From Halobaculum saliterrae (GTDB taxonomy: Archaea; Halobacteriota; Halobacteria; Halobacteriales; Haloferacaceae), in contig NZ_WUUS01000012.1 of assembly GCF_009831625.1 (NCBI RefSeq), positions 1 through 64,000 of the forward strand: a stretch of DNA of 64,000 bases. Direction: 5' to 3'. A program made the translations under genes and the position numbers. Below are positions 34,365-42,690 of the stretch, one piece after another. Numbering within the stretch: the stretch's first letter is position 1; each line of letters begins with the position of its first letter. A model generated the notes under the pieces. That model worked only from the letters and a program-made list of their open reading frames with translations, ran no database searches and was not told the origin of the DNA.

Positions 34365-34586
34365 CTAGTTCGTCACCTGCTGGAACCGCTCGCGAAGCGC
34401 CTCTTCACGCGCTTCGAACTGCTCGACGTTGGCCTGCAGGTCCTCGTTCACACGCTCGATGCTCGCGAGCGCTCGCTCGCCGGCGAGCGACGCCTGCGAC
34501 CCGTTGTCGCCGTCCGCCTCCAGCTGCTCCTCGTAGGCTCGTTCGACGCGCTGATACGTGGCCCGCGAGAGTCGGATGTTCTCCAT
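34365..34586 (-). CDS. Small coiled-coil protein
   Basis: The 73-residue product (MENIRLSRATYQRVERAYEE) is almost wholly helical with heptad spacing in the second half (IERVNEDLQANVEQFEAREE). Its start overlaps the stop of the DUF6166-like gene at 34586, so the two form an operon. Role unknown. Confidence 0.7.
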   Translation of the reverse strand: MENIRLSRATYQRVERAYEEQLEADGDNGSQASLAGERALASIERVNEDLQANVEQFEAREEALRERFQQVTN

Positions 34587-35272
34587 CAGATGTCCTCCTC
34601 TGGCTCGACGAGGTCGTTACTCTCAGCGACGAGTTCCTGAACGGCTGAAGCAGGATCGTTCTCAACCGGAAGTGTTCGATGGTCAAGCGGGGCGGGATAC
34701 GCCCGGTCCCCCTGCGCACAAAGTATGATCAACCACTCTTCGCTCCCTTCGGCGAGGACGACGTAGTGGTCGATATCCTGACGTTGGAAGACTGTCCGAT
34801 CTGTCCGGCTCACCGCACTCCAATTCGCCGGCAGTGACGATGACGGCGTCCCACCATCTGGCGTGAGTGCTCGGTACTCTTCGAATTCGGCGAGTGCCGC
34901 CTCGATATCCTCCCCGGTGAGGTGCCAGCAGTCGGCCGGGCCATCACACACCAGCTGACTGACCACGTCGTTGCGGAACTGGATGTAGTGTTGCTGGGCG
35001 ACGGTTTCGTTGTCGGTGTAATCGAGGAGGAGCGCACAGGCGAGCTGTGCCGGTCCGCTTCCCGTATAGCCCCAGTCGAATCCCGCCGGGCTATGCCGCA
35101 CGAGATCGAGACTTCGATTTGGGGAGAGGCGTTCGTGTGCGGTGAGGTTCAGCACCACTGGCGTCCCGTCGACGCGCATCCCGACGTACTCGACGCGGTC
35201 TGCATTCGCCTGACATCGCTCATTTGCATCCTGTACGACTGCTCGTGGGTCGGTAGTCGAATTCATCTCCAT
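34586..35272 (-). CDS. DUF6166-like protein, long form
   Basis: The 228-residue product contains LSPNRSLDLVRHSPAGFDWG followed by YTGSGPAQLACALLLDY, the DUF6166 signature also in the gene at 36352-36753. A C-terminal extension (about 155-228) is not found in that paralogue. It includes DIDHYVVLAEGSEEWLIILC. The function of the family is unknown. It is preceded by a shared-type promoter and followed by the coiled-coil gene. Confidence 0.75.
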   Translation of the reverse strand: MEMNSTTDPRAVVQDANERCQANADRVEYVGMRVDGTPVVLNLTAHERLSPNRSLDLVRHSPAGFDWGYTGSGPAQLACALLLDYTDNETVAQQHYIQFRNDVVSQLVCDGPADCWHLTGEDIEAALAEFEEYRALTPDGGTPSSSLPANWSAVSRTDRTVFQRQDIDHYVVLAEGSEEWLIILCAQGDRAYPAPLDHRTLPVENDPASAVQELVAESNDLVEPEEDI

Positions 35273-35295
35273 CGGTTGTATGCGGGCGTTCGGAT

Positions 35296-35325
35296 TCCCC
35301 GCACCCCTGCTGGGGGTCGAAAAAC
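35296..35325 (-). promoter_or_regulatory. T-box/GC-palindrome promoter
   Basis: Minus strand: GTTTTTCGACCCCCAGCAGG then GGTGCGGGGA, 24 bases before the start at 35272. Confidence 0.6.
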
Positions 35326-35376
35326 CACCACCGGCTATTAGGCCCTCAGCGTCGCTTCAAAGTTAGAACTCAGACT

Positions 35377-35396
35377 ATTATAGTTTAGACTATAAT
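35377..35396. promoter_or_regulatory. AT-rich perfect dyad
   Basis: ATTATAGT-TTAG-ACTATAAT is a perfect eight-base dyad in an AT-rich gap between minus-strand genes. A related sequence (GTTTAGACTGTAGTAT on the minus strand) occurs in the origin core near 26184-26199. It may be an operator or an IS scar. Confidence 0.4.
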
Positions 35397-35428
35397 ATTT
35401 CGGTGGATAACTAATCAATAGAGGCAGT

Positions 35429-35728
35429 TTATTCTTCGAAGAGACAGCGGTCGACCGCATCATCACCAGCGAGGGTCTGCTGGTCTTCGTCTGTATCAGC
35501 GAAGAGGGTCGACTGATCTCCCTCCGATGTTTGCTCAACTTCGGGTCGGTCGTCGACGCCGAACTCACTCGCCTCGGGGCGACCAAGCCGCGAATCCCGG
35601 TCGCGGTGATCCACGTTGGCACCGACGTTCTCGAGTGAGGTCTCGACGCTCGCTTCGGTCACTTCGAGCCGGCAATCATCACCGAACGCTGTCTGTCGCT
35701 GAATCTCGATTTCGATTCGATCGCTCAT
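35429..35728 (-). CDS. Small acidic hypothetical protein
   Basis: The 99-residue product starts MSDRIEIEIQRQTAFGDDCR; an upstream Met would add 19 residues that look non-native. It has a strand-rich first half (RLEVTEASVETSLENVGANV) and a disordered acidic tail. No family recognised. It lies directly downstream of the gene at 35782-36003. Confidence 0.65.
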   Translation of the reverse strand: MSDRIEIEIQRQTAFGDDCRLEVTEASVETSLENVGANVDHRDRDSRLGRPEASEFGVDDRPEVEQTSEGDQSTLFADTDEDQQTLAGDDAVDRCLFEE

Positions 35729-35781
35729 CTGGATTGAGCTTCCACCCACTGAGGCTCCAACAGACACCTCCGGGTGTTGGG

Positions 35782-36003
35782 TCAACCGTCTTCTGCGCGG
35801 ATTTCGCTGGCCCGATGCTCGAGCCGGCGCAGGATCTGGACGCGCTGCTGATTCGCGTTCTCGTAGGCGACGCAGGCTCGTAGCGTCTCCATATCGTTGA
35901 TCGTCACGATGCCGGCGTTGATGAGTCGCGTATTCGGGGCTTCGAGCCGTTGCTCTGGTGAAAGCTCGTTTGCGTCAGTCGATTGTCCATCAGGATTGGT
36001 CAC
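35782..36003 (-). CDS. Small helical hypothetical protein
   Basis: The 73-residue product starts with GTG at 36003 (VTNPDGQSTDANELSPEQRL). A T-run about 30 bases upstream makes that start consistent with a leaderless transcript; the longer frame from 36204 crosses this promoter and the end of the next gene and is rejected. The rest is helical (METLRACVAYENANQQRVQI). Role unknown. Confidence 0.65.
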   Translation of the reverse strand: MTNPDGQSTDANELSPEQRLEAPNTRLINAGIVTINDMETLRACVAYENANQQRVQILRRLEHRASEIRAEDG

Positions 36004-36010
36004 AGATGAT

Positions 36011-36041
36011 CGCCTCCAGCACTGCTGAGGCGCGAAAAAAC
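36011..36041 (-). promoter_or_regulatory. T-box/GC-palindrome promoter
   Basis: Minus strand: GTTTTTTCGCGCCTCAGCAG then TGCTGGAGGC. The T-run is about 30 bases before the GTG at 36003, so the palindrome lies between TATA box and transcription start. Confidence 0.6.
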
Positions 36042-36052
36042 AGCGCTCTCCG

Positions 36053-36328
36053 CTACCCGTCTTCTTCCGGCTGAATCTGACGGGCGTCCTCAGCGAGATC
36101 GTGGATGTACTCTCTGAGGATTTCCATATCCTCGCGGGCGTCTTCGAGGGTCTTGCCTTTCGCTTTGGCCACGATTTTGTCCTGATCGCGGGTGCCAGTG
36201 CCACGAGTGAGTTTTACGGTGAGGGAGACGCCGACATCACTGCGTTCGATGTACTCCGTCGGTGACGATTGCGTATTGTTCGATTTCGATTCACCATTCG
36301 AACGAGACGACTGGTTGTGTTCTGACAT
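36053..36328 (-). CDS. Small conserved haloarchaeal protein
   Basis: The 91-residue product (MSEHNQSSRSNGESKSNNTQ) has a Ser/Asn-rich tail, a strand pair DVGVSLTVKLTRGTGTRDQD and a C-terminal helix (EDAREDMEILREYIHDLAED). It follows the DUF6166-like gene at 36352 by 23 bases and is probably co-transcribed with it. Role unknown. Confidence 0.7.
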   Translation of the reverse strand: MSEHNQSSRSNGESKSNNTQSSPTEYIERSDVGVSLTVKLTRGTGTRDQDKIVAKAKGKTLEDAREDMEILREYIHDLAEDARQIQPEEDG

Positions 36329-36351
36329 GGATCACTCTCGGTGATTGGTGC

Positions 36352-36753
36352 TTAGATGGACGGTGCGACCGGCTCTCCGGATATTTCGTGCAGGACTGCG
36401 TCGATGTCACTGCCGGTGAGGCGCCAGCATCCGTCGGGACCTGTACATTCGAGTTGGCTTACGACCTCGTCTTTGAACTCCTGGTAGTGATCGAGGGCGA
36501 ACGCCTCGTCGCCCGTGTAATCGAGCAGGAGTGCGAGCGCGAGCTGTGCCGGACCACTACCACCATACCCCCATTCGAGCCCCGAGGGACTGTGGTTCAC
36601 CAGCGCGAGACTCCGCTCCGGCGTGAGCTGTTCTTGATCCGATTGGTTCTCGACGATGGCGCGGCCTCGACGACGGTAGCCGACATAGACGGTGTCGCCA
36701 TCATCCGAGACCCGTGACTGTACGTGCGAGCGTGGGTCGCTGATTCCACTCAT
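36352..36753 (-). CDS. DUF6166-like protein, short form
   Basis: The 133-residue product has YVGYRRRGRAIVE, LTPERSLALVNHSPSGLEWG and YGGSGPAQLALALLLDYTGD, the DUF6166 core. It is a paralogue of 34586-35272 without the C-terminal extension. Two paralogues within 2 kb indicate local duplication. It has its own shared-type promoter. Confidence 0.75.
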   Translation of the reverse strand: MSGISDPRSHVQSRVSDDGDTVYVGYRRRGRAIVENQSDQEQLTPERSLALVNHSPSGLEWGYGGSGPAQLALALLLDYTGDEAFALDHYQEFKDEVVSQLECTGPDGCWRLTGSDIDAVLHEISGEPVAPSI

Positions 36754-36783
36754 AGGTTGGCTCGCGGGAGGCTCGTTCGATCA

Positions 36784-36814
36784 CCCCCGCACCCCTCTCG
36801 GGGGTTCAAAAAAC
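36784..36814 (-). promoter_or_regulatory. T-box/GC-palindrome promoter
   Basis: Minus strand: GTTTTTTGAACCCCCGAGAG then GGGTGCGGGG, 31 bases before the start at 36753. Confidence 0.6.
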
Positions 36815-36874
36815 AGGACGGGCTGCGTTCGACAACGTATTTGACAGTTGCAACGTACTGTCCAGTATATCGGG

Positions 36875-38239
36875 ATGGCTGTACTGGACGATCTCTCGGG
36901 GTTCGAGTTTGAGGACGTGATGGAGGACGTGTTCCGCAACCTCGGCTACGAGAACGTCCGCCAGGCCGAGAAGACGGCCGACGAGGGACGCGACGTCATC
37001 ATGGAGGAGGTCGTCGACGGCAGGCGGCGCGCGATCATCGTCGAGTGCAAGCACACGGGGACGGTCGGGCGGCCGGTCGTCCAGAAGCTCCACTCGGCGA
37101 TCGCGACGTTCGACTTCGACGGCCTCAAACGCGGAATGGTCGTCACGACCGGCCGGTTTACGAACCCTGCCCAGGAGTACGCCGACCGCCTCCAGCAGAA
37201 CGACGACCCCCATCCAATCGAGCTGCTCGACGGCGAGGACCTCCGGGAGATCGCCGACGAGATCGGCCTCGACATCTACAACGGGCGCATCGAGATTCTC
37301 TGCGACGAGACGCTACGCCCGTACGACCCGGCCGCCGACGTCGACGCGCCAGTCACGGAGGCGTTCCGCGACATCGAGAACATCGAGGCCGCCGACCTCC
37401 CAGAACCGCAGTCGGCGGTGACGTTCCGCCCGGTGGTCGCGGTCACCGCGGACACGAACGCCGTCTTCGAGACGTCGGTGGGCGTCATCCACCGGATCAA
37501 CGACCGGACCCGATTCGTTGCCCACGCCGAACGCGGGCAGCCGCAGGTCGTCGAAGAGGACGTCGCAACGCTGGTCACCGAGAACCTCCACGCGACGGTC
37601 GAACTCGATACCGAGCAGTTCGCGGAGGTGTTCGACGACGTCGAGGAGCACCGGTTCGGGCAGACCCAAACGGAGTACAAGGAGTGGGCCGTCGAGCGGC
37701 TCCAGCAGCACCATACGACGACGGTCACCTACACCGGCGACAACAACGTCACCTACAACAAGACCTGCGAGCCGAACCGCTCGGACATCTCCGTCCAGTC
37801 GATCGAACCAGTATACCTCCCGGAAGTTCGGCACACTACCGACATCCAGGAGTACACCTACCCCTACGAGTACTACGCGGCAGGTCCGTCAAGAGTGACC
37901 GCCGAGGACGGCATCCATCGGTGCGTTCACTGTGACACGAGCGGCGGCGCCAAGACGTACACCTACTGTCCGAACTGCGGGGCAATCGCCTGCTCCAGCC
38001 ATATTAAAACGGAGCGGCTGGAAGGCGAGCCGATCTGTACGGGTTGTGCGGTGACGGGACGGTTCGCGCTGAAGACGAAGTATTTCTACGACGAGGAGAA
38101 TCTCGAGGCGTTCCGCGAAGAGTACGCCGAGATGCCGCTCCACGAGAAGGCCATGGAGAACAAGTGGCTGGCCGGGGGAAGCGTCATCGCGACGCTGCTG
38201 CTCGTCGTCGGACTCCTCGTCATCGGCGGCGTCATCTGA
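36875..38239 (+). CDS. Mrr-like restriction endonuclease with zinc ribbon and C-terminal membrane segment
   Basis: The 454-residue product starts MAVLDDLSGFEFEDVMEDVF. The Mrr_cat core is clear: LGYENVRQAEKTADEGRDVI (catalytic Asp) and RRAIIVECKHTG (ExK). A beta-rich middle region follows. Next comes a four-Cys ribbon pair (CVHCDTSGGAKTYTYCPNCG, then CTGC), and the chain ends in one hydrophobic helix (GGSVIATLLLVVGLLVIGGV). Mrr enzymes cut modified DNA, so this could restrict methylated foreign DNA at the membrane. It is one of few plus-strand genes in the array. Confidence 0.8.
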   Translation: MAVLDDLSGFEFEDVMEDVFRNLGYENVRQAEKTADEGRDVIMEEVVDGRRRAIIVECKHTGTVGRPVVQKLHSAIATFDFDGLKRGMVVTTGRFTNPAQEYADRLQQNDDPHPIELLDGEDLREIADEIGLDIYNGRIEILCDETLRPYDPAADVDAPVTEAFRDIENIEAADLPEPQSAVTFRPVVAVTADTNAVFETSVGVIHRINDRTRFVAHAERGQPQVVEEDVATLVTENLHATVELDTEQFAEVFDDVEEHRFGQTQTEYKEWAVERLQQHHTTTVTYTGDNNVTYNKTCEPNRSDISVQSIEPVYLPEVRHTTDIQEYTYPYEYYAAGPSRVTAEDGIHRCVHCDTSGGAKTYTYCPNCGAIACSSHIKTERLEGEPICTGCAVTGRFALKTKYFYDEENLEAFREEYAEMPLHEKAMENKWLAGGSVIATLLLVVGLLVIGGVI

Positions 38240-38252
38240 GCGGCCCCGGTGC

Positions 38253-38825
38253 TCACGCCGGCTCAGCGACCATCTCTTCGAGCGCGTCCTCAAGCGGGCC
38301 ATGGAACTGCCAGCTAGCCCGCTCGAAGGCTTCTTCGGTCGGGCCATCCCAGCGCGGGAAGGCGGAGTGACCACTCACCTTGACGGTCCACTCGGAGGGG
38401 TCCTCGAACGGATTCCGGTTCGGGAGTTCGACGACGTAGAGGTACTCTTCGTCGCCGTGGATGCCGTCGGCCGGATTCTCGACACCGTGTCCCAGCAGGA
38501 ACAGCGGCTGGTCGAGATGCTTCATATTGTCCGGGTCGAGTAGATCCGAGGGTTGATCGGCATCGATCGTGCGCTCCGGATCACCATCCAGATACAGGCC
38601 GGCCGTCGAGAGCTTATCGAGGAACACGAACGTCGCCGCCGCGTAACCCGGCCCCCTCTCGGCACGGGTCGCATCGAGAAGCTCCTTCTGTTGCGCAAGA
38701 TCCCGAAGTACGCTCGTCGGGTATCCGTCCGAATGCCGGTACACCTGTGCAACGCGGTTGTCAGCCTTTGATTTGCCGTCCTGGTCGACTCGTTGGACGA
38801 ATCGGAGTTGACTCCGTGTCGACAT
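38253..38825 (-). CDS. Conserved haloarchaeal hypothetical protein
   Basis: The 190-residue product starts MSTRSQLRFVQRVDQDGKSK. It has a strand-rich core (EEYLYVVELPNRN, EWTVKVSGHSAFPRWDG) and an Asp-rich middle. No catalytic motif is visible. It has a shared-type promoter and lies downstream of the HNH gene on the same strand. Confidence 0.65.
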   Translation of the reverse strand: MSTRSQLRFVQRVDQDGKSKADNRVAQVYRHSDGYPTSVLRDLAQQKELLDATRAERGPGYAAATFVFLDKLSTAGLYLDGDPERTIDADQPSDLLDPDNMKHLDQPLFLLGHGVENPADGIHGDEEYLYVVELPNRNPFEDPSEWTVKVSGHSAFPRWDGPTEEAFERASWQFHGPLEDALEEMVAEPA

Positions 38826-38845
38826 TGATACTCTCCGGCGCTTGT

Positions 38846-38877
38846 GCGCCGGCACCCCTCACCGGCGCAATAACAAC
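38846..38877 (-). promoter_or_regulatory. T-box/GC-palindrome promoter
   Basis: Minus strand: GTTGTTATTGCGCCGGTGAG then GGGTGCCGGCGC. GCGCCGG and CCGGCGC form the stem; a second stem CCGGCG/CGCCGG follows at 38836-38851. Confidence 0.6.
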
Positions 38878-38886
38878 TCGCTCCGC

Positions 38887-40146
38887 TCACTCGGGCGGTG
38901 GAAGTGGTTGGATCGGGAGCTGTTCGAGTTGTCTGTGACAGCCCGCACAGACCGTCAGTAAGTTCTGCTCCATGTCGGCGTCTTCGAGCTCTTGATCAGA
39001 AGATTCGACGAACTCTGACCGCGGGATGCGATGATGGACGTGGAGATCCATCCCATATTCGTCCTGATGCCGTTCGCGAGCCATCCCACACCAAACGCAC
39101 TGTTCGTCGTCCCGGCGAATGATCTCTTCCCGCTTGATGTGCCAATTCTCGCCGAACCGTTGCGTGGGACGGAGGGTCTTTCGCAGGAGGTACTCCTCCA
39201 GTATTTGTTGCTCAGCTGCCCGGAGTGCCGCTTCCCACGATGAGAAGATTCGCCGAATTGGAACAGGCGAACAGGACCCATGCTTCCGAATATCTGTTGT
39301 CGTGGGTGGGCGCCCCAACCGCTTGTAGAGGTTCCGTAGCTCCTTACAGGCCTCCTCCTCGGTGAATGGGTCCGGTTGATTTAGAGAAGCTCCAACCGAT
39401 TGAAGCGCAGCATTCCACGACCCAAATTTCCGCCTGTAGGGTTCGGGGCTGTATTCCCCATGCTTGATCATATCCCGCTTGCGAGGGGTTCGCTCCAGCT
39501 CATCCCTAAGCCGTTTGAGTTCCGTCTGAAGTGCAGCCCGAGACAGCGCATCCGGCTGGTTTGGGTCATATCCTGCGGCCTCCAGCGCATTGTTCCATCT
39601 GCCGAACTCCGAGAGGTACACCCAGCTACTGAACTTCCCTTCTTCATCCATTTCGGCAGCAGTCGGCGACGAATCAAGTCGGCTTCCCAGACGCCGTAGC
39701 TCGGCAAGGAGCTCGTCACGGTCCACTTTCCACTGCTTTGCAGGCTGATGACCTGCTTTCCGGAGAGCGTCGTTCCAACTGCCGAACCGATTCTGATATG
39801 TCGTTACGCTGTACTTCCCTTGCCGTTCCATATCCCGCTGTCGCGGTGTCCGATCCAGGTTTACGGCTAGTCGACCAAGTTCCTCCAGTAACTCTCGGTC
39901 TTCGATATTCGCTGTGCTACTGTACCCCGGTTCCAGCCCCGCTTCCTCTACTGCGTTGTTCCAGCTTCCGAACCGGTCTTGATACGTCGTCCTCGAATAG
40001 GAGCTCAATTCGTCGATTTCACGGGACGAGGGGGTCCGACCAAGTTGATCCGCTATGGATTGTAGTTCCTCTATGAGTTTCTCAGGAGGAATACGATTAG
40101 GACTCATGTTCTCACCGGTGGCTTCGCCAGTCGAGGACGGATTCAT
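38887..40146 (-). CDS. HNH endonuclease with five N-terminal DNA-binding-type repeats
   Basis: The 419-residue product has five repeats of about 57 residues, for example LIEELQSIADQLGRTPSSRE and LLEELGRLAVNLDRTPRQRD, each ending in FGSWNxAL-AG or close to it. These match homing-endonuclease-associated HNH repeats. The C-terminal HNH nuclease has CVWC, HVHHRIPRSE and CAGCH. The start at 40146 fits a promoter 40-70 bases upstream; 40107 and 40263 are other Met codons. It could be a homing or restriction nuclease with modular site recognition. Confidence 0.8.
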   Translation of the reverse strand: MNPSSTGEATGENMSPNRIPPEKLIEELQSIADQLGRTPSSREIDELSSYSRTTYQDRFGSWNNAVEEAGLEPGYSSTANIEDRELLEELGRLAVNLDRTPRQRDMERQGKYSVTTYQNRFGSWNDALRKAGHQPAKQWKVDRDELLAELRRLGSRLDSSPTAAEMDEEGKFSSWVYLSEFGRWNNALEAAGYDPNQPDALSRAALQTELKRLRDELERTPRKRDMIKHGEYSPEPYRRKFGSWNAALQSVGASLNQPDPFTEEEACKELRNLYKRLGRPPTTTDIRKHGSCSPVPIRRIFSSWEAALRAAEQQILEEYLLRKTLRPTQRFGENWHIKREEIIRRDDEQCVWCGMARERHQDEYGMDLHVHHRIPRSEFVESSDQELEDADMEQNLLTVCAGCHRQLEQLPIQPLPPPE

Positions 40147-40183
40147 CCACCTTGGTATATGAAGTTCAGGACCCAAACTGCAT

Positions 40184-40214
40184 CGCCGGCACCCATCGCC
40201 GGCGCAGAAACAAC
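40184..40214 (-). promoter_or_regulatory. T-box/GC-palindrome promoter
   Basis: Minus strand: GTTGTTTCTGCGCCGGCGAT then GGGTGCCGGCG, a strong stem, 38 bases before the start at 40146. Confidence 0.6.
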
Positions 40215-40363
40215 CTCTCCTGAATCGAGTGGGGTCTTTGGGTTCTCGACGAATGGCTGTCACTGGACAACTTAAACCCGGTTAAAAATGGATTCCGAAA
40301 TTCGCAAGATGGCGGTCGGGTGGGGTCCTTGCTCGGAAACTGATGCTGTTTCAGCCCAAAGGT

Positions 40364-41233
40364 ATGCGTATGTCATCGGAGTCTGAGAGGGGCTCACCGC
40401 TCCCCGATCCGGATGAGATTGCCAGTCGGGCTGAACGGCAGCGTAGTCTGTACGAAGAGGCCGCTGAGAATCCAGACCGGGTGGTACCAGCGATGTTCAT
40501 CGAGGACTGCGCCCGGTGCGAAACGCTCGCCGACAAGCGGCGTCGTGAGGGCTTCTACAAACACTTCTATCGGACACTCCCTGATCGAGAGACGGCGGAA
40601 CTGTCCAGCGATGACCTTCCCGAGGAGATTCAGTCTGCTGTGCCCGTTCATCGTGCAATCGATGATACGACTCTCGAGGGCGAGAGCGCGGACGTGGCCT
40701 CCGTCTCGGAGCTGTGGGAGCAGATCGGTACTGGTGAGCACCCGGGCAAGCTGTGTCAAGCTCCGCTGGTCCACTATATTGACCGTGAGGACTGCTATAT
40801 CCACGCAGAGCCAACGCGGGTCGGCTTCAGCTATGGCCTCCCCGTATTCGTGTACAAACGCCGGCAATCGGACAACCACTATGGAGTCTTCTTCTCCAGT
40901 GAAAAGGCGTATCTGTGGCTCTGTGGGTGGATTCTTCACGCAAACGGGTTCTTCGACCCAAAAGAATTCATCCCCTCACTCTACTTCTTGAAGGCCTCGG
41001 ACCCATCCACAGTTGCTCCTGAGTTGGTCTCCAATACAGAAGATCTCGTGTTTCGTAACGGATTCCCCGGCGTAGATGCGCCCGAAATAACAGACCTGCC
41101 GGACGGGGTCAATCTGTACCAATTCCCGTACAGCAAGGACACGTATGCGGATCAGTTTGCTCGGTGGCGCCGCCTCTACTTCGGCGAGCGAACCCCTCGT
41201 GGATGCGGGGACTGCGACGTGTGTCGGGCGTAA
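40364..41233 (+). CDS. Hypothetical protein with C-terminal CxxC pair
   Basis: The 289-residue product starts MRMSSESERGSPLPDPDEIA (40343 and 40370 are alternative Met codons). It has an acidic helical N-terminus, an aromatic middle (YLWLCGWILHANGFFDPKEF) and ends CGDCDVCRA, a zinc- or redox-type cysteine pair. I recognise no family. It is a plus-strand gene without the shared-type promoter. Confidence 0.65.
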   Translation: MRMSSESERGSPLPDPDEIASRAERQRSLYEEAAENPDRVVPAMFIEDCARCETLADKRRREGFYKHFYRTLPDRETAELSSDDLPEEIQSAVPVHRAIDDTTLEGESADVASVSELWEQIGTGEHPGKLCQAPLVHYIDREDCYIHAEPTRVGFSYGLPVFVYKRRQSDNHYGVFFSSEKAYLWLCGWILHANGFFDPKEFIPSLYFLKASDPSTVAPELVSNTEDLVFRNGFPGVDAPEITDLPDGVNLYQFPYSKDTYADQFARWRRLYFGERTPRGCGDCDVCRA

Positions 41234-41255
41234 ATTCACCGCCCTAACGTGTGTT

Positions 41256-41651
41256 CTACGCCAGGTGCGACACCTCTGATGGTTCCTCGACATCGTCGAA
41301 CTCGCCGCGCTCGACAGGCTCCCAGTCCTCACCCGGCTCCGGACTCCACCAGTCGACCTCGTAGGCGCCCGGTGCGCCGAAGACCTTCACACGTGCCGAC
41401 CCATTAGGCAGGTCGCGACGTAGCTTCTCGTCGACGTGGAGGTTCCAGGTCGTGGTGGTGTCGAAGCAGGCGAGCACGGCCTCCTCGTAGCCGCGTGTCT
41501 CCCGTGATTCCTGAAGTTCAACCTGTGTGTTGCAGTTCTTGCAGAACACCCCCTCGAAGGGGATGTGGCTGAATATCTCGTGCCCACAGACGGGACACCA
41601 GAGGAACTCGAACAATGCCTCACTGTGTCGGTTGAGTATTTCGAGACTCAT
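41256..41651 (-). CDS. Zinc-ribbon hypothetical protein
   Basis: The 131-residue product starts MSLEILNRHSEALFEFLWCP. It has a zinc ribbon (CPVCGHEIF, CKNCNTQVEL) and an acidic, aromatic C-terminus (YEVDWWSPEPGEDWEPVERG). Conserved-looking haloarchaeal orphan; role unknown. Confidence 0.7.
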   Translation of the reverse strand: MSLEILNRHSEALFEFLWCPVCGHEIFSHIPFEGVFCKNCNTQVELQESRETRGYEEAVLACFDTTTTWNLHVDEKLRRDLPNGSARVKVFGAPGAYEVDWWSPEPGEDWEPVERGEFDDVEEPSEVSHLA

Positions 41652-41672
41652 CGTTGGACTGACCCAGTCGAA

Positions 41673-41703
41673 CCGGGCCACCCCTCTTGCCCGGACGAAA
41701 AAC
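41673..41703 (-). promoter_or_regulatory. T-box/GC-palindrome promoter
   Basis: Minus strand: GTTTTTCGTCCGGGCAAGAG then GGGTGGCCCGG, 22 bases before the start at 41651. Confidence 0.6.
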
Positions 41704-41725
41704 AGCGAGGCGGACGTCCGTTCAG

Positions 41726-42091
41726 TTACCGCTCGGCGCCGTAGACGATGCGTGATGATGCTTCGTACCCACAGTCCGGACAGTCGAACCAGCGCTGGAC
41801 CTTCGCCCCATCTGCTGACTTCTCACCGACGAGGACGTCGTCGTTCGGGCACTCGGGACAACTCAGTTCGGGTGTAGGCCGCTTCCGGAGTTCGTCCCGG
41901 AACGATTTCCCCTCCTTCGTCTCGTATCCTCGCGACCACACCGGGTAGCCGTCGACGAGGATAGTGCCACGCCACTTGTAGCGGTAGGAGCCCAGCGCTC
42001 GATGCAGGACGGCTCGGGCACCGGTCTCGGTGTTCCGATACGCGAGTGTCGGCGAGCGGCTCTCGCGTCGCCAGTTGGTGATGCGAGGCAT
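41726..42091 (-). CDS. Zinc-ribbon hypothetical protein
   Basis: The 121-residue product (MPRITNWRRESRSPTLAYRN) has a WRG-type strand block followed by a C-terminal ribbon CPECPNDDVLVGEKSAD...CPDC. The ribbon resembles TFIIS/RPB9-type zinc folds. It starts four bases after the gene at 42095 ends, so the two are co-transcribed. Confidence 0.7.
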   Translation of the reverse strand: MPRITNWRRESRSPTLAYRNTETGARAVLHRALGSYRYKWRGTILVDGYPVWSRGYETKEGKSFRDELRKRPTPELSCPECPNDDVLVGEKSADGAKVQRWFDCPDCGYEASSRIVYGAER

Positions 42092-42094
42092 TAT

Positions 42095-42586
42095 TCAGAA
42101 GTGGACGTCAGCGGGCAATATCCAGAGCTCTTCACTCTCATCGAGGAGTCGATCCAACTGTCCACGGTGGCGAATGCCGGTTCCGTGTTCGGTGTACAGG
42201 AAGATCGTCGGACCGTCGTACGCACCGACCTGGTGGAAGGCGTGCCGGGCGAGGTCCTCGTCGCGCATGATCTCCTCGTCGGAGAGCTCCTCGATGGCCT
42301 CTTTCACCCGATCGAGATTACGCTCGAATTCCTCCTTCGTCGCCTCCCACCCACGCTCGAGGAGATCCTGGCCGTCATCAGAGTCGACCGGGGCGGCAGT
42401 CGGCAGCTCTCCCCATCGCGCCTGCCCGGCAACGGACGTGTCCTCCTCGTCGAACGTGACGTAGTAGTCGAAGACCGCGCCGGCGTGTGGGTCCGCGCCG
42501 ACCAGGCGGTCGAACACCGTCTTTCCGGTGGCCAGGGCGTCGTCATGCGTCGATGCCTCTACCAGTGCGTAAATCACCATGTGCAT
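42095..42586 (-). CDS. Conserved haloarchaeal hypothetical protein
   Basis: The 163-residue product starts MHMVIYALVEASTHDDALAT (a second Met at 42580). It is an alpha/beta protein with long acidic helices (WEATKEEFERNLDRVKEAIE). No catalytic motif seen. It heads a two-gene operon with the zinc-ribbon gene at 41726. Confidence 0.7.
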   Translation of the reverse strand: MHMVIYALVEASTHDDALATGKTVFDRLVGADPHAGAVFDYYVTFDEEDTSVAGQARWGELPTAAPVDSDDGQDLLERGWEATKEEFERNLDRVKEAIEELSDEEIMRDEDLARHAFHQVGAYDGPTIFLYTEHGTGIRHRGQLDRLLDESEELWILPADVHF

Positions 42587-42637
42587 TTTGAACACCTCGG
42601 AACGCCGACGCACCAGGTGTCGTTGCTCGCTCCAGCT

Positions 42638-42670
42638 GCGCCGGCACCCATCGCCGGCGCTCGAAAAACT
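42638..42670 (-). promoter_or_regulatory. T-box/GC-palindrome promoter
   Basis: Minus strand: AGTTTTTCGAGCGCCGGCGA then TGGGTGCCGGCGC; GCGCCGGC and GCCGGCGC form the stem. Confidence 0.6.
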
Positions 42671-42690
42671 ACTCTCGTGACGGGGGATTC

